Assembly (NCBI GenBank): GCA_005281725.1
Contig: SSBO01000001.1
Coordinates: 12,133,475-12,197,474 of the forward strand
Reading direction: 5' to 3'
DNA length: 64,000 bases
Origin: Wuchereria bancrofti
Lineage: Eukaryota > Nematoda > Chromadorea > Rhabditida > Onchocercidae
A model generated the notes under the pieces. It did no database searches. It saw only the letters and a list, made by a program, of their open reading frames with translations, and had not been told where the DNA came from. The first letter of the stretch is position 1, and every line of letters begins with the position of its first letter. Made by a program: the position numbers and the translations under genes. Of the stretch, positions 26,101 through 41,031 are shown in pieces.

Positions 26101-29100
26101 CTTTAGTATTTTTCTTTGTCTTTTTTTTTTATAAAGGTTGCTATAAAAAAAAAGAAATCTATCTAGAAATTTTAAATAAAATTATTTCTACAATTGCTAA
26201 AATAATGTTTGCTCCAAAATATTTTGGTTTTTTCCTTTTCTTTCTTTTTTTTTTGCTTTCATATAAAATATTTTACATAATGAAAGAAATGATAAAAGAA
26301 ATAATTTGAAAAGTGATAACATTCGTTTAATTTATTGATATTAAATATCACTGAAAATATTTCAAAAGTTTTATTCTTTTTCCTCTTATTACGTTTATAT
26401 CAATTAAAATAGCTCCATTCTTTCTTATTTCATCGAAATGTTTTGTTTTGTTTTATTTTTTATTTTGTTATTTTTTTTTTCCCCATTTTTCCATTTAATT
26501 TTACTGCTATCATTTTGCTAAATTTTCTTTCATTTTTTATTCCAAAAAAAATGAACCGTTAAAATCATTTCATCATTTCAATTAAAAGCCGGAAAATTTG
26601 CCCTTGGATTTAAATGGAATTGTGGATAATTTAGATTGCAAAACTGCTTTTGTATACTTTTCTCTTTCTTCCTTTTTTTTTCCTTTTTATTTCACTTTTT
26701 TCTTTTCTAATTTAAGTTTTAAATAAGTTTGAAGGTGTCATTTTATTTTTTACCTCTCTATTATTTGAACAATTATGTTTTCTAGAAATTTCACATAAAA
26801 TGTTATTAAAATTTTGAATGATAAATTGAGCTAATTTTTAATCAAAATTTCCAACATTCATTTCATATAATATCTATTCGTAAGATAAAGTGAAGCATGC
26901 ACTTTTCTTTTCTTTTCTTTTTTTTTTTTCATCAATTTTATTTTAATTAATAGAAAAAAAAAGTACTCTGATTGTTTGAAATGTTTGTTTGAAATGTTTA
27001 CTTCTATAAAATTAAAATATGCTATTACATTTGTGTAAAACTCTTAATTCTTTTATATTTTTCATTTCATTTTAATTTCTTTATTAATAATTATTAATTA
27101 CTACAATATTAATCAATTTTATAGATTAAACAAAATAATTTCTTGTCATCAAATAATAATTCTTTTAAAATATTGCAAAAAAAAAAAACGAAACAAAAAA
27201 AACACCGAAAAACTTGTCACGTGATAAATTTCCATTATAATATTTGCGCGAAATTTGTTCAATCTTCTTTTAATATCATTTTATTTTATTAGATCGAACT
27301 TAGAATAGAAATATTGTAAATTGTTTAAAGATTTTTGAAAAATTTTTCATGGAGAAAAAAAAAATTTGCAATCTTAAGGTGAATTTTCTTTTTTTTTTTT
27401 CTTTCGAATAAAACAAGAAAAATCAGTAAGAACTGCAACAGTTGGTTTCTTTTCTTTCTTTTCTTTTTTTTTTTTACTTTTTGTTGATTTTAAACGAATT
27501 TTTGAAAATAGTTTTTTTTTTTTTTTTTTTTGTAATGCTTTTGCAGGCGTGTCTTATCATCAGAGGAATTACATGATAATAGTTGTGGTGGTTTATCATC
27601 ATCATCGATACTTGCCAAAACATCTTCGACATTTTATGCTCCAAATCATAGCGCTTCAACAAGCGTTCATATACCAGCAACCACGCATCGGATTCAACGT
27701 TTTATCAGTTTTTTTTCTTCCGGTGATACACAGGTTTTGATTAAATTTGAAATTATTTCACTAATTAAATGATATATTAATTAATAATTATAGTGATTAA
27801 ACATATTATAATTATTTCTCACTAATTAATATTATATATATATAATTGTCTAGCAAATCTTGATATAATTTTTATGTATAAAATAAAAAATAATAATTTT
27901 TTGCACCAATATATGTATTATTTTAAAAAAAAGCTATATTTTTGATGATTAAGATTAATAATTTATAATTAATAATTGGAAGAATTAGGTTGCAGCATTT
28001 TTCTTTTCTTTTTTTTATTTTATAGTTTATTAATTTTCAAATTTTTTTTTGTTGTACAGTGTTTAAATTTAATAATATTTATCGTGCTTTATGCATCATA
28101 AATCTATGAATAATTATGTAAATTATTTTTCATATCTGTTTTTTTTCTTTTTGAGCAATTACTTAAAATAATATATTATGATATAATCGATAACATTGAT
28201 AAGTATACTTTTAAATATAATAGGTGGAATAAAGATATAAAAATTCTTCCCTTAAAATATATATTTGCTCCCCTAAAACAAAAAAAAAAAAGTCTGTTGA
28301 TTAACTTTTGTGTTTTTTTTTTTTCTAAAAAAAACAATCTTTAACAGCTGTGAGCACCAGCACCAATTTATGATCAGTCATTATTTCTGCTAAGAGTTTT
28401 TTTCTTTTTATTATTATAAATGATAAAGTAATATCTGAAGAAATCATTCTTCTTCTTATTATTATTTTTATTATTATTGTTATTTATTGTTATTATTATT
28501 ATTTTTAATTGTTATTATCATTATTAATCAGATAAAAATAAGAAAGTCAATATAAACAAACTTATGAAGATATTGTATAACGATTACTTTATGCATTTCT
28601 AATTTAATTTTGAATTGCAAAAATAAAAGGAAACATTTCAAGAAAGTTATTTATTAAAAAAAAAAAAGTATTACAGGCGAAACATTGTGAAACAACAATC
28701 TCACCTACCGCTACTGTACGATTTCCATCACGTCGTCGTCTAAAACGCTCAACGACAGCGACAACAGCGCCGATTAGTGCATCCTTATTAGCTACACCGA
28801 TACGTCTAGGTGATGTTCAAAAGCAGGGCCAACTTATGCATCAAGTTAGTAAATAAAATTTTTGAAAAAAAAAAGCTTAACATTTTTAATTTTAATTTAT
28901 TATTCGATATTCCTAACATTTCTTAATTCTAACTTTCATCTCACGTGAAGTTTACGTGATTATATTATGTTGACAAAATCATTGTTATGCAGTTATTGTG
29001 CAATAAATCGATTTTTTTATAAAAAATCTTTTTTTTTTGACTGCTGATTAAAAGAAAAAGAAAAATTAACAATTTTGAAATATTTTTGACATTTTTTTTC

Positions 29101-32100
29101 AAATCAAAATGATATGTCATTTTATAGGAAGTGGCCATGGGTGAATCACTAAAAAATGACCGACATAAATGGACAATGTATTGGGCAGTACTTCATGGTA
29201 CTAAATTATATCTTTGCTGTCAACTAAGCTCACATATCAATGATGAAACGCATGAAAAAGTTTGATTTTTTTTTTGTCACTTTTTTTTTTGCAAAACATT
29301 CAATCTTTGTTCATGCAATTTCTTTCAAATACTCAATTTCATTTCATTCTTTTTTTTTTTTTTACTATTTTACTAAAAATTTCTAAAAATTATTGACAAC
29401 CATAAATTTGGAGTAATTTTTTACCAAAAAAAAAAGATGCTACTATTAATAAGAATAATTTTATTAATAGTTTAAATTTCAAAAAATTACTGGTATGAGA
29501 AAGATTTGAATTTATGATGTATTAAATGAAAATTTATCATTGTAGCATTTATTTGTATTTTTAATAAAAATTTACTTTTATGTTGGATAAAATTTCAACT
29601 ACAGCAATCATTTAAATAAACTATCTCAATTCAATTTATGATATGCGCGAAATTTTGGTAGAATAATTGGAAAAGATAAGAGAGCAATGTTGGAAATAAT
29701 AAATTTTATTTAGCAAATAAAATGATATGCATGTATATATATGCTGTATCTATTGAATAAGTAAAAGAATATAAATAGCGCCATTGTACTTTAGCTCAAT
29801 AGTTGAAAAAAAAAAAATTGTTTTTTTTTTTTTTGTTAAATTCAATTCTATTAGTGTAAGATTGATCTGATTGATTCTTAGCAAATGTTTATTAGCTATG
29901 CTTCTCTGATGTATGCTAATAGTGCAGTTTGATGATTTCAAGATAGATGCTTATCTACATTTCTACTTGTTTTCTTTTTTGAATGTTTTACTTCTTTACA
30001 TCGAAACATTGGACTAATCCGTTTGAATTTTATCTTCAAAATTTAAAAATAAAGTAATATTTTCTTTTTTTTCTTTTTTGTACAATAAATTCTGTATAAA
30101 TGAAACATTTTATTGAAATATATCTAAGTTTATTTTAAATAACATATAATTAGCATTATTATTGTTTGAAATTATCTCATTTGGAAATTTTTAGTAATTT
30201 TATATTTGCATTACTACAAAACAAAGTTATATCACTCTCTTTAAACTTAATAATTAGGTTTTTTTTTTCTTTGAGATATATGTACGTATAGTAATACATG
30301 CAAAAATATTTGAATATTCACATAACACACAAATAATGAAATTAATTCAAATTTATTTTCATCATCTTTCTCTTTCTTAACTTCGAATTAATTTAAATTA
30401 AGCTAACTTTAAATTTAGATATTATTTAGCTACGATAAAAGCTTTCCTTTAGTTAAATAATGTAACTTAAAAGTTATCCTTCTGTTTGTTGCTATTAATA
30501 ATACTACTCTAGCTATCATATGTTTCATTTCTTAAATTTAATTCATTTCTTTCAGTGCAAAAAGAAAAAAATAGAATTGGAATTAGTAAAATAATAGGTG
30601 AAAGTTAGACTTAAACTTAATCTTAACTGAAAAAGATAGTAAGTGCAAAGAAAATTTCACTCTTATTTTTTCGCTTTCAAATCCCCATCAACTAAATTTT
30701 TCAGTAAATATCAGCATATTTTCTTCCTGTTTCATTCTTCTTACTAATCTTTCTGTTGAAGTATTGAAGTTTTAAAAATTTGCTAATTTTTCTTTTTTTT
30801 TTTTTTTTGCTAATTATCACTCATTAATGCATTCTCATAAATTTTATTATAACTAACATAAACATTTTATTACTGTCATTAATTAGATATAAGAGATTTA
30901 AGAAAAAGAAAAAAAATTGAAAAACTTGATTAATGATAATTGTGATTGCTTGAAAATTAAGTGATATTAATTACAGTTATTGAATATTCCATCGGATGCT
31001 CGTGAAATTGATCTGAAATCAGCTATCATCGATATAGCATATGAATATTGCCGCCTAAAAGATAACAAAAAAGCGCACATATTTCGTGTGATAACTCAAC
31101 AACAAACTGAACATCATTTCCAGGCTTATTGGTAAACTTTTTACGAAAAAAAAAAAGAAAAGAAAAATTTGATTATTGTTAATCAAAAATGATATCATCT
31201 CATTTATCAATTATCTAATTGCATAATTCTAGTTTTCACATAGATTACAATTGATTTAATTGAATTGTAATCACAGAAAAATAAATTATAAATTTTCATC
31301 AACAAAATTATTCCTTAATTTATAATATGTTGAAATGCTAGTGCGACTACTGTAATTGTTTACTTATCAAATAACCACTTTTTTAATTTATTTATCCTTA
31401 ATAAATCAATAAACAATTAATAATTGATATATTTAGCTCTTAAAAAAGCAATCAGTATTTTTCTTTAAAAAAAAAAAAAGAAAATTTAGGTGCAAAAAAA
31501 ATTTTTTTCTAATCATAGATTTTGCTACTTTTTTTAGATATATATGTATCATTTTAAAAAGCATAGATATGAGAAAATTTTAACTCATTTGATAAATTTT
31601 ATTCACATTTTATTGAAGTAGGAAGAGATGTAAAGATTGCAAAAATGTTTACATTCAAAGGAATTGCCGAATTTCAAATGCAAACGAATTGAAAAGAATT
31701 TAGAGGGAAATTTTAGTTATATTTAAGATATCATTAGAATATTTAATTGCAGTGAAGATGATATGTTAAAATGGATTGAAATTATTCGTTTTGCTTCTGC
31801 TAGTTTAATTAGCTCACAAAGTGATCATGGCACCATTTCTTCGGGTATTACAAAAAGTATCGCTGAAGTATCATCAAATAGTTGGTCAATTGATGCAAAA
31901 TTAGAATCAAATAATTCGGTTCGTTATTTCTTCTCTTTTCATTTTTTAAATTATTTAACAATTTCGAAAAAAAAATTGGAAAAATTTCCTTATATCTTTC
32001 CAATAGATTTTTTTTTTCGAAGTTTATTTTTTAAATTTCTTAAAAATACTATTTGTGGATTATTTCATTTAAAAAAAAAATCATATTTTATTGATGTCAT

Positions 32101-35100
32101 TTGAAGTATTCTAATATTTTTATCACTTTTTAGAGCATAATTTATACTGACATATAATTTGTTTACTTTGTAAAGTTTCATCATCATTGTTGTTTGTAGA
32201 AATGAAGAGAATGAAGTAATCATTTTTCATACAAATTAATGATTATGGATTTTTGAAACATTTTTACGACTGGAATATCTTATTTTTTGTTTTCTTTTGC
32301 TCTGTCTGTTTTTCAAATTTTACTTAAATTCTAGAATAATTAATACAAATTAAATTAATTCTCGCTATCTTTTCACTTAAATATCGATTTTTTTCTCTTT
32401 GTCCTTCATTTGCATTTTTTTTTCTTTTTTGAAAAATTTGCGCATTAGACACTGCCATTAAATTGGCTGATTCATTGCGTAGAAGAAAATTTATTCATTC
32501 TCAAAATCTTATTGTCAACGTCATTGAAAAATACGTCAACTCACGTCAAATATAACTAGTTCACTTACTTTCATCACATATTTCAAAACTCTACTAACTA
32601 CCAATTCTAATATTAAATCTGCAAAATCTAAATGTACATTCATCACAAATTATACACATTTTTTTAAAATATATTTCGCTTATTAATTAATTTAATTCCA
32701 TAAGACAAGCATTTCAAATATTACAATGTACCATCGAAAAAAAAAATAGCTAACATTAATAAATTAAACAACTGAAAATTGATATACGTTTATACTAAAC
32801 AAAAACACTAAAACTAAATAATTAAGACAAAAAAAAGAAGTGAAACTAAAAATAATTAAAAATTTATTTATTCGTTAAAAAATTTGACGAATTTAGGAAT
32901 ATTTCTTACATATTTGCTAACAATATATCATTATTATATATCTTTGTTATCATTTTTATGATGAAAACATTTTCTTTAATTAACTTTTCCATTCATTTAA
33001 TCAATAATATTATGATTAGCTAAAATTAATTTCTGTGATTAAATTGCAATTTGATGCTAATAGCTTACTATAATTCATCAATGATTTTAGCTCATTGAAT
33101 GAAAATACTAAAATTTGATGAGTTGAGATTAATTGATTGTTTGATTAGCTGTCAATTGATTAGCTGATAATAGACAAATCGATATTAATCATTAAATATA
33201 GTAAATTTGTTGACAAGAAGTGTGACTCATCATTAATTAATTGAGTAAAATGTGTACTGAAATGCATTAGTTAAATGATTTTAGTTAATATTCGTTTTAC
33301 GTAATACTACGCATGCAACTGACTACTTTACTAGTATTAATTTCAATTGATAGTAGAATTTTTTGAAATGTTGTTAGCATGTCTGAAGCATTATTTTTCT
33401 ATAATTAGCACCTTTGATGATTTATTTTGTATTATTCAAAGTAATAATTTTTTTTTCTTCTTTTTTTAAATCTCATTAGTTAGATTGAAATATATGAATA
33501 TAAAAGTAATAATCAAAAAGATGCTAATGATTTACACCCATTGTTTTCCTTTTTCCAGCTAATTGCATATCTCGAAAAATTGACGCGATTTCAATTGTCC
33601 TATTTTCAATACGTAAATTGTTTTATTTCAATACTTAAATCTTCTAATTTTAATACCTAAATTGTCATATTTTAATGCTTAAATTATTTTATACTAATAC
33701 TTAAATTATTTTATACTAATACTTAAATTATTTTATACTAATACTTAAATTGTCTAATTTTAATGCTTAAATTGTCCTATTTTAATATTTTACCTATTAC
33801 CTAACTTTCCTTCTATGGATTTATTAAATGTATTTCTTTGATTATAGATGAATTAATTGAAATTTTCATGACAATTCACTATACTATCATTTTTAAATAG
33901 CATAATTTTAGACTTAGTTTATTTATTCAGATGCAACAAATCTGAATTGTCCTTCAATTAATTATTTTGCTCTGTGCAAGGCATATTTGAATGCTATTCC
34001 TTTTAATTGCTTCTGTTCCTTCTCACACAAATAAATATATTTGCACATTTTATCATATAAAAGAAACAAAATGACAAAGTGAGAGAGAGAGAAAGGGAAA
34101 GAGAGGGAGAGAAAGAGAAGGATTAGAGTAGATCTTTTGGCAGGTAAGTAAGAGTATAGGCCTGGCCTATTCTAAGGCCTAACTTGTCATTGCCCCAATT
34201 GCATTAGCCCATTACGTTCTATCAATAGTTTAGCCTTATGGCATTCGTTCATGCTAAGCCATGAAAATCCCTTTGTGTCCTTTTATCCTTCTTTTGCTTC
34301 CTTTTATAGTACTTTCTGTCTGATTGAATTCAATAGTTAGTCGATCGCTTTTTTTTTCTCTCTCTCTCTCCCTCCCTCTCTCTCTCTTGTATGGAAAATT
34401 TTTGAAAAATTTAACAAAAGTTAAATTTAGCAATTATTTTAAATTACTTGAGGAATTAATCGAATTTGATTGTTTAGACTAGTAATTAGAGCATATAATG
34501 ATTGTTGCATTTGTAAAATGTACAGTCAAATTTTATTTCTTCTATAACATATCAAATACAAAAGCTACCAATGAGAATATAATTTCTACGAAAACTAAAA
34601 GTTAATCTTTGAGTAATTTGATAATGATTAATAATTAATGATAATAATATGATGATAACATAATTAATAACAATAATAACAGCAATGATAATAATAACAA
34701 CAATAATAATTGTTAGCCAAGTGCTATAAGTATAATTCTATTGATGAATGTCATTTTGCTAATGTTACTTTTGGCTAAAGATGTTAAATTGTCACATTTT
34801 TATCTTCTTTATCTCAATACATCCATTCGTTTTTGATTTTTTTTTCTTTATCGAATTATTATTTTCTATTTTTCTTCTGCATTTCATTGAATTTATCACT
34901 TCTCTCTTATTTCAACTAATGAGTGCTATACTTATTTGTGCCAAATAAAGTAAAAGAAATAATTGTAAACAACATGTGCATCCAATCACAATTAATTGTT
35001 TTTTTTTTTTAAATCTTTGCTAAAAATTGTTATGATTGCTAGAGTTGTGATCATTGATTATTTCTTATTATGTTATTATTATTCGTCATTAACAATAGAT

Positions 35101-38100
35101 TAACACTGATAATCAAAATTCTCTATTCAAACTCTATTTTCGTTAATTTCATAAATTAAATCGAATCTGATTGATATTTTTGACTTTGTTAAAAAATTTC
35201 TTATCATTTGCATTGATTTGTGCTATTAAATTTTAATCTGATCAAATAAACATGTTTTATCAGTTATCTTTAATTCATCTAATTTTATCACTTATCATAA
35301 CAAAACAATTTTTTTTTTCCATTTCTAATCAATAATTCTTCTCAAAATTTCGTAATATTACATATGGAAAGACATTTTACAGTTTAATTAACATTTTAAT
35401 TACCAATGATAAATGTATATAAGCGCCGATGAAAATTAGAAATTGAAGTTTTGTTGTTAAATAATGCTTGTTGAATGATATTGGCGTGTTTTTAATTAAA
35501 TTAAAAAGAAATGATGAAATTGGGCATATGTGGACATTGATGAATGTATTCCATATTAGTTTATTTATAGTTTATTCGAATCTCATTTTATTGCTTTTCA
35601 TTTCCCATTTCTTCTTTTTAAAATTGATGAAATATGAATATATCCTTTTTTTTAATTTATTTTAAAAGAAATTGATTTTGCATGCCTAGAAAGATTTTTA
35701 TTTTTTTTTTTCAGGAAGAAATGAATTCTTTTTAAGATTTCTGGATTGCTGTATCAAAAAGAGAATTTGTGTAGGTTGAATGATATGCTAGCTAAGTGTT
35801 ACTTTTAATAACTCTAAAGTGTTAGAGAGTAAATTTCTTCCTTTCGATACTATAATTTAACACTTAGAAGAATGCATAATTAATCATAATTAATCAACAT
35901 TTCAATGTCATTTAGTGTGATATTAACTGAAATTAATCTTTAGTCTTATTTGACATTTTGTACTTTCTATCTTTTTCATTAATAATAAAAATGTTCGATG
36001 AAATTAAATGTTCAAAAATTTTAATGCTATAAAATACCAAAAAATTGTTAGCAAAGTTTATTCATCAATTTAAATATTAATTCAAATCAATAAAGTATTA
36101 TTTAAGGTAGTCCTAAATTTTATATTGTATTGAGAGAGAGAGAGAGAGAGAGAGGGACAGATAAGGAATATCGTTCATTTCTACCTCTTTCTATTTCTTT
36201 ATCTATTATCATCGTGTAAAAGTCGTCGCATTATCTCCGATATTTTTGCATATCTCACTGATAATGATAATATCAAATATTCAATATTTTGAGGTGACAC
36301 ATATATATATGAAAATTCTTTATTCTGCCTAAAAACTTGTCCTTTTTCTCCTTTTTTTCTTTTGTCACAGTCAATTTTGCAGGCGAAATTTTCTATAAAA
36401 CTTATTGTTTACTTTTCAAAAAAAAAAAAAAGAAAGAAATTTACAATGCCTCATGTTTTATATTTATTATTTGCTATTGCTGCTTGCAAAAATGAAATTT
36501 AAAACCTGAAAAGCAATGCTTCATTTCTAGTTTTTTCCAATGGCTAAAATATATGCTATCCTCATTGAAAAATATGAGAACAATTACATTAAATTAAAAC
36601 TAGTCATATTTCATTCTTCAAATTCACTCCAAAAAAAGAATGAATGGATGAATGAATGAATTTGATCTTTTCGATGAAACCTGATTTTTAAATATAAATA
36701 ACTTTTTTTTTTTATGAATAATATTTATAATTTTCTTTTTTTCATTAATTCATATGCATATTTTTTGTTTTCTCTTTTTTTTTGGTTCTTATTGTTATCT
36801 TTTTGTTTATTTTCACAAAAATTTCTATCTAACTTAATAACGAAACATTTTCAAGAAAATAATAGTAAAAAATTCTTCATTTATACCTTATAGTTTGTAT
36901 TTGTTAATTTCTAGAAATGATAATATTAACTCTTTAAAAGTTCAATATCTTATTGTATATTTGACATCAATTAAATAATGAAATATAATTCAACCATTAT
37001 CAAAATTTGAAAAAAAAAGTTTAAAATTTTAAAAACGTTAGATTCAAAATTTTTATTTCATACATATACATATATCTACTTTCCCATCTTATTTTATCAG
37101 CTAAATTCTATGCTTAAAATTTATTAATTATTATTTTATACCTATCATAGTTATATTTTTTGATGTTTTCAAGTTAAATTTACCCGACATATATTTAATA
37201 TGTTCATTAATATATTTTATATAATTTTTTTTCTTTTCCTTTTATTTATTTTTCTTTCCCAAAATGTTTTTTCTGTTTTCTTCATTATCATATCCGTACG
37301 GATAGCATTGGTGTTGTTTATTATGAAATTGAATTTGATTGAATATTGGATGAAAATAGAAATGATAGAACTAACTAGTTACTATTACTTTTTATAAATG
37401 AATGAAAAGAGAGAGAGAGAGAGAGAAAAGATAGCTTTGGCTTTAGCTTCATTAATTTTATTTACTATTAAATAGCCTCGGTTTGCTTCTGTTGGTTTCT
37501 TCTTACTTTGGTCTGTAATTATTCTTCCAATTGTAACTTCAAATAGTTTATTTGTCTAGGTCAAAGCTAGACTAAGTTATTATTACATAACTCATAAATT
37601 GTTTATAATTGTGACGTGCTTTTCAGCTAAATGTTATTTTGTGTTTATTTGTCTCCAACATTATCAATAAGCTTTTGTTTCCAATTAATAAAACTATTAA
37701 ATGAATTTACACCAATGAAAATATCTTCGTTAATTTCATATTTTATCAATTCTTCAACTTTATAAGGTGCTATGAGGATTTAAATATATTGTAGTTTGTT
37801 TGATTACTGTTAACTTATCAGTTTCATTTAAGAAGTATTGATTTAATCACTGTTAACTTATGTGTTACTCAAAAATATGAAATATAGTTATTGTCTTGAT
37901 TAAAAAGAAAGCGACATGTGAACATATCCATAAATAGATTTGTTTATAATTTGATTTGTCCATTCTTTCTCTTCTTTACTTACTTTTTATCTAATTACTT
38001 TTTACTAATAATTATACCGATAGAAATGATTGTCATATATAATGATTAAATATGATTGTACAATAAATAGAAATGATTGTCACCAGATACGGCGGTAATT

Positions 38101-41000
38101 ATCATCAAATATGGCGGTGATTTTTCTCATCGTGTATGCCATAGAGATAAATTCTCAGCAATTTTTAATTGATCTGATATAATTGAAGTGTAGATAATGA
38201 TGAGAAAAGGATAGAAAGAAGAATTTTCTTGATGCTAAAAATAATATAAATTTGAAAACTTTAGAATTTATGTGTATGTATGTGTATGTTGTGTGTGTGT
38301 ATGTGTGTGTGTATGTGTGTGTATGTGTGTGTGTGTATGTGTGTGAGCAATATAATCCAAGTAAATTAGCTTTAAATATGAAAAGGATAAGAAAGGCCAT
38401 CCATTCATCTATCATTGCTCTTTAGGTATTCAAAGAAATTTTAGTTTGACGAGGAAATAAAATTTGCTCCATGTGATCTGTTTACCTATGTATGCATGTG
38501 TGTGTGTGTGTGTCTGTTCGTTTGTCTACTTTGTATATATTTGAATTAAATGAATGAAATTTCCAGGTTATATTGTAATGTTTCGCTTAATGTATCTGCC
38601 ATAAGTGATTGGTAGAGGACCAATTATGCTACTTCACTTTATTGTTAATTATTGATGAGTGTTGTGATGTTTGAACTATTACCATACTTCATCTATCATT
38701 TATTCATTCATTCCTACTTGTAATTATAGGTTAGTGAAAAGGACAGGTAGATTATAATAATAGACACACTCATATGTTTATTTGTATGTTCGTCTGTCTC
38801 ATTTTAAAATGAGAAATATGAAATTATCTGTTGTCTTGTTACATTTTTCATTTCACATCTTTCATACATTTTCTCTTCATTCATTTCTTTAGGTAATAAA
38901 TTGAAAAGTTAATTTCTGTTTTTTTTTTTTTTATAAAAAAGAAAAAAAGAAACTCGAAATCATTAGAGAATATTGGCAACAAATGTCTTTTTTTTTTTTT
39001 GAAGAATGAAAATGAAAAGAAGTGAAGTGAAATTGTTCAAATTTTAAATCTAATGTCCAATTAAGATGCATAAAATTGTTTGATATATATATATGTCATT
39101 TGTAGAGATAAGGTGACACGGTGAAGAATCGATTTCATTGTTATTTTAAGTATAACTGTTATAAGTGTCACTATTCTTCATTGAACCTATTCAATGAATT
39201 TGTTTGCCTCTTTCCATCATATTTTATCGTTTTCATTAAAATGCTCCTCAAAATTACCTACTTGTCGTGGACAATTTATGATCGTTGAATTCTACCACAA
39301 ATACTACAGATATAATATAACAATTCATATATATTATTTGTTATTATTATTATTATTAAAATATTATTGTTCAGTAATTTAAATTTTTCCATTCTTATTT
39401 GAAATATGATTTAATTGCTGTGTTATTAGCAATATTAATTATAATAATGGCAAGGCCATTTGATAATTTCTATATTTTTGCATCTAAATAATTCAAAAGT
39501 TATATTTTTTGGAGAAAATGAAACAATTTTGTGTTACTTTCATCTTTTCATATGAATCTTTTGTTGTTTTTTTTTTTTTTTCATCAATTAATGGTTGCTA
39601 TTTAGAATGTAATTTTACTACATACTCTTTCAAATTATTTCATTATATTCATCTCACAAATATGTTTACATTAAATGTTTATGTTTGTTTTTCTAAAGTA
39701 TACGTGTGTATACGTGAGAGGTATCCGTGAATAGATTGTTATAATTTGTAAAGATTTATTTGATAAAGAAAATTTGAAATGACTTTTTTTTTTAACTGAA
39801 TATCTTAGAATCTTTTTTTTTCTTTGCTCTTTCCTCTTCTTTCTCTATTTCCTTCATTTTTTTTGCTAAAAATTTGATCTGAAATTTAATTGAAATCACT
39901 ATATTTACTGCAGATGAGCAATAAGAAAAAAAAAAGCAGGAATTTCTTTTCTTTCCGGAAACAAATAGAATTCATGTTGTTAAGGCTTTCCTGAAAAGAA
40001 TTTCATAAGCCTGATGCATATATCAGAGAAAATAAAATTAGCATAACTAACACTTGCAAAACTCTTTGCAATGATCTGTGAATAATTCATTTAGTTTTAA
40101 ATATTTTTAAGATTATGAAATATTCCACAAATATTTAAATTTAACTCATCTTAAATAATTCTAATTCTTTCAATGTGAATGATTGATTTCATTAATGTTT
40201 TTTTTTTCCTTTTTTTTTAATTATATAAAGTTAATTTCAGAAATTTTTAAACAAATTTCAACAAGATCATCATCATCATCATCAACAACAACGACAACAA
40301 CAACAACACCAACGACAACAACAACAATCTTTAAATACTCGTTTTACTCGATTTCATACAGTTAGTGAATATGAATTACAAGGAATAGAAGAAGGTCAAT
40401 CATCATTAAGCAGTAGTTCACGAAGTGATCAAATTCAATTATCATCTAAATATGCTCCAACAACGGTGAAACGTTGTAGTACGGATGATTCTAATAATAG
40501 CATTTCTGGTACAAATCAAATTACCAGTGATGCTACAACTAAATTAATCATGCAAAGGTATAATATTTTAAAAAATTATTAATTTAATTTTTTTTTCTCT
40601 CTTTTTCATCTTTTCAATTTATTAATTTCATTTTTGGATCATATCATATTAGTTGTTTCATCCAAAAAAAAAAAAAAATTTCTTTTTTTTTTTGAATTAT
40701 TTTAAAATTAATTTTATAATAAACATAAAATGATTTTTTTAGGTATAAAATCAAATCATCACATTATCCATCACCAGGTATTAATAAACGACATTATTCT
40801 ATTGCACCATCCATGGAGCATAACTTACAACCGGGAACATCCGTTGATTCAGGATCCGGTTACAGTGAAGGAACTGTAGCAACTAATGGTATGATAAAGA
40901 AATCAATGATAAGGAATATTTTCTTATCATGATAGATAGAAATGAAATGTATTGATAAGAATGAATTTCGAGCAGTTGTTTTAGGAGAGAAAAGTTTATC

Positions 41001-41031
<31 letters not shown>

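Larger units (their letters stand above)
20159..27546 (+). other. RhoGAP intron 8 (7.4 kb), with several coding-like islands
   Basis: Contains a TG-type microsatellite (20985-21050), a candidate terminal exon (21383-21452), CT and GA arrays (21576-21620 and 22044-22070), a two-strand open island (22859-23020), a 36-bp duplication (23495-23568), a signal-peptide-like exon (23960-24100) and a candidate first exon (25422-25501). The stretch 25550-27546 is A/T-rich with T runs and nothing recognisable. Confidence 0.6.
31919..40240 (+). other. RhoGAP intron 13 (8.3 kb)
   Basis: Contains a 22-bp minisatellite (33594-33795), a GA...CT pair flanking a GGCC-rich patch (34080-34390), an AAT-type array (34621-34716), a (GA)n (36131-36156), a (GA)n (37408-37426), a GGCGGT duplication (38085-38125) and TG arrays (38276-38345, 38497-38514). 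The stretch 38560-38760 has mixed composition but no reading frame I trust. Confidence 0.6.

Noticed and set aside
38155..38415. Minus-strand frame with a Thr-His repeat
   Set aside because: Translation of a TG/ATG microsatellite; intronic.
39194..39382. Frame containing [12 protein letters not shown]
   Set aside because: Looked like a small Cys-rich peptide, but it lacks a signal sequence and a good acceptor, and ends in repeat-derived leucines.
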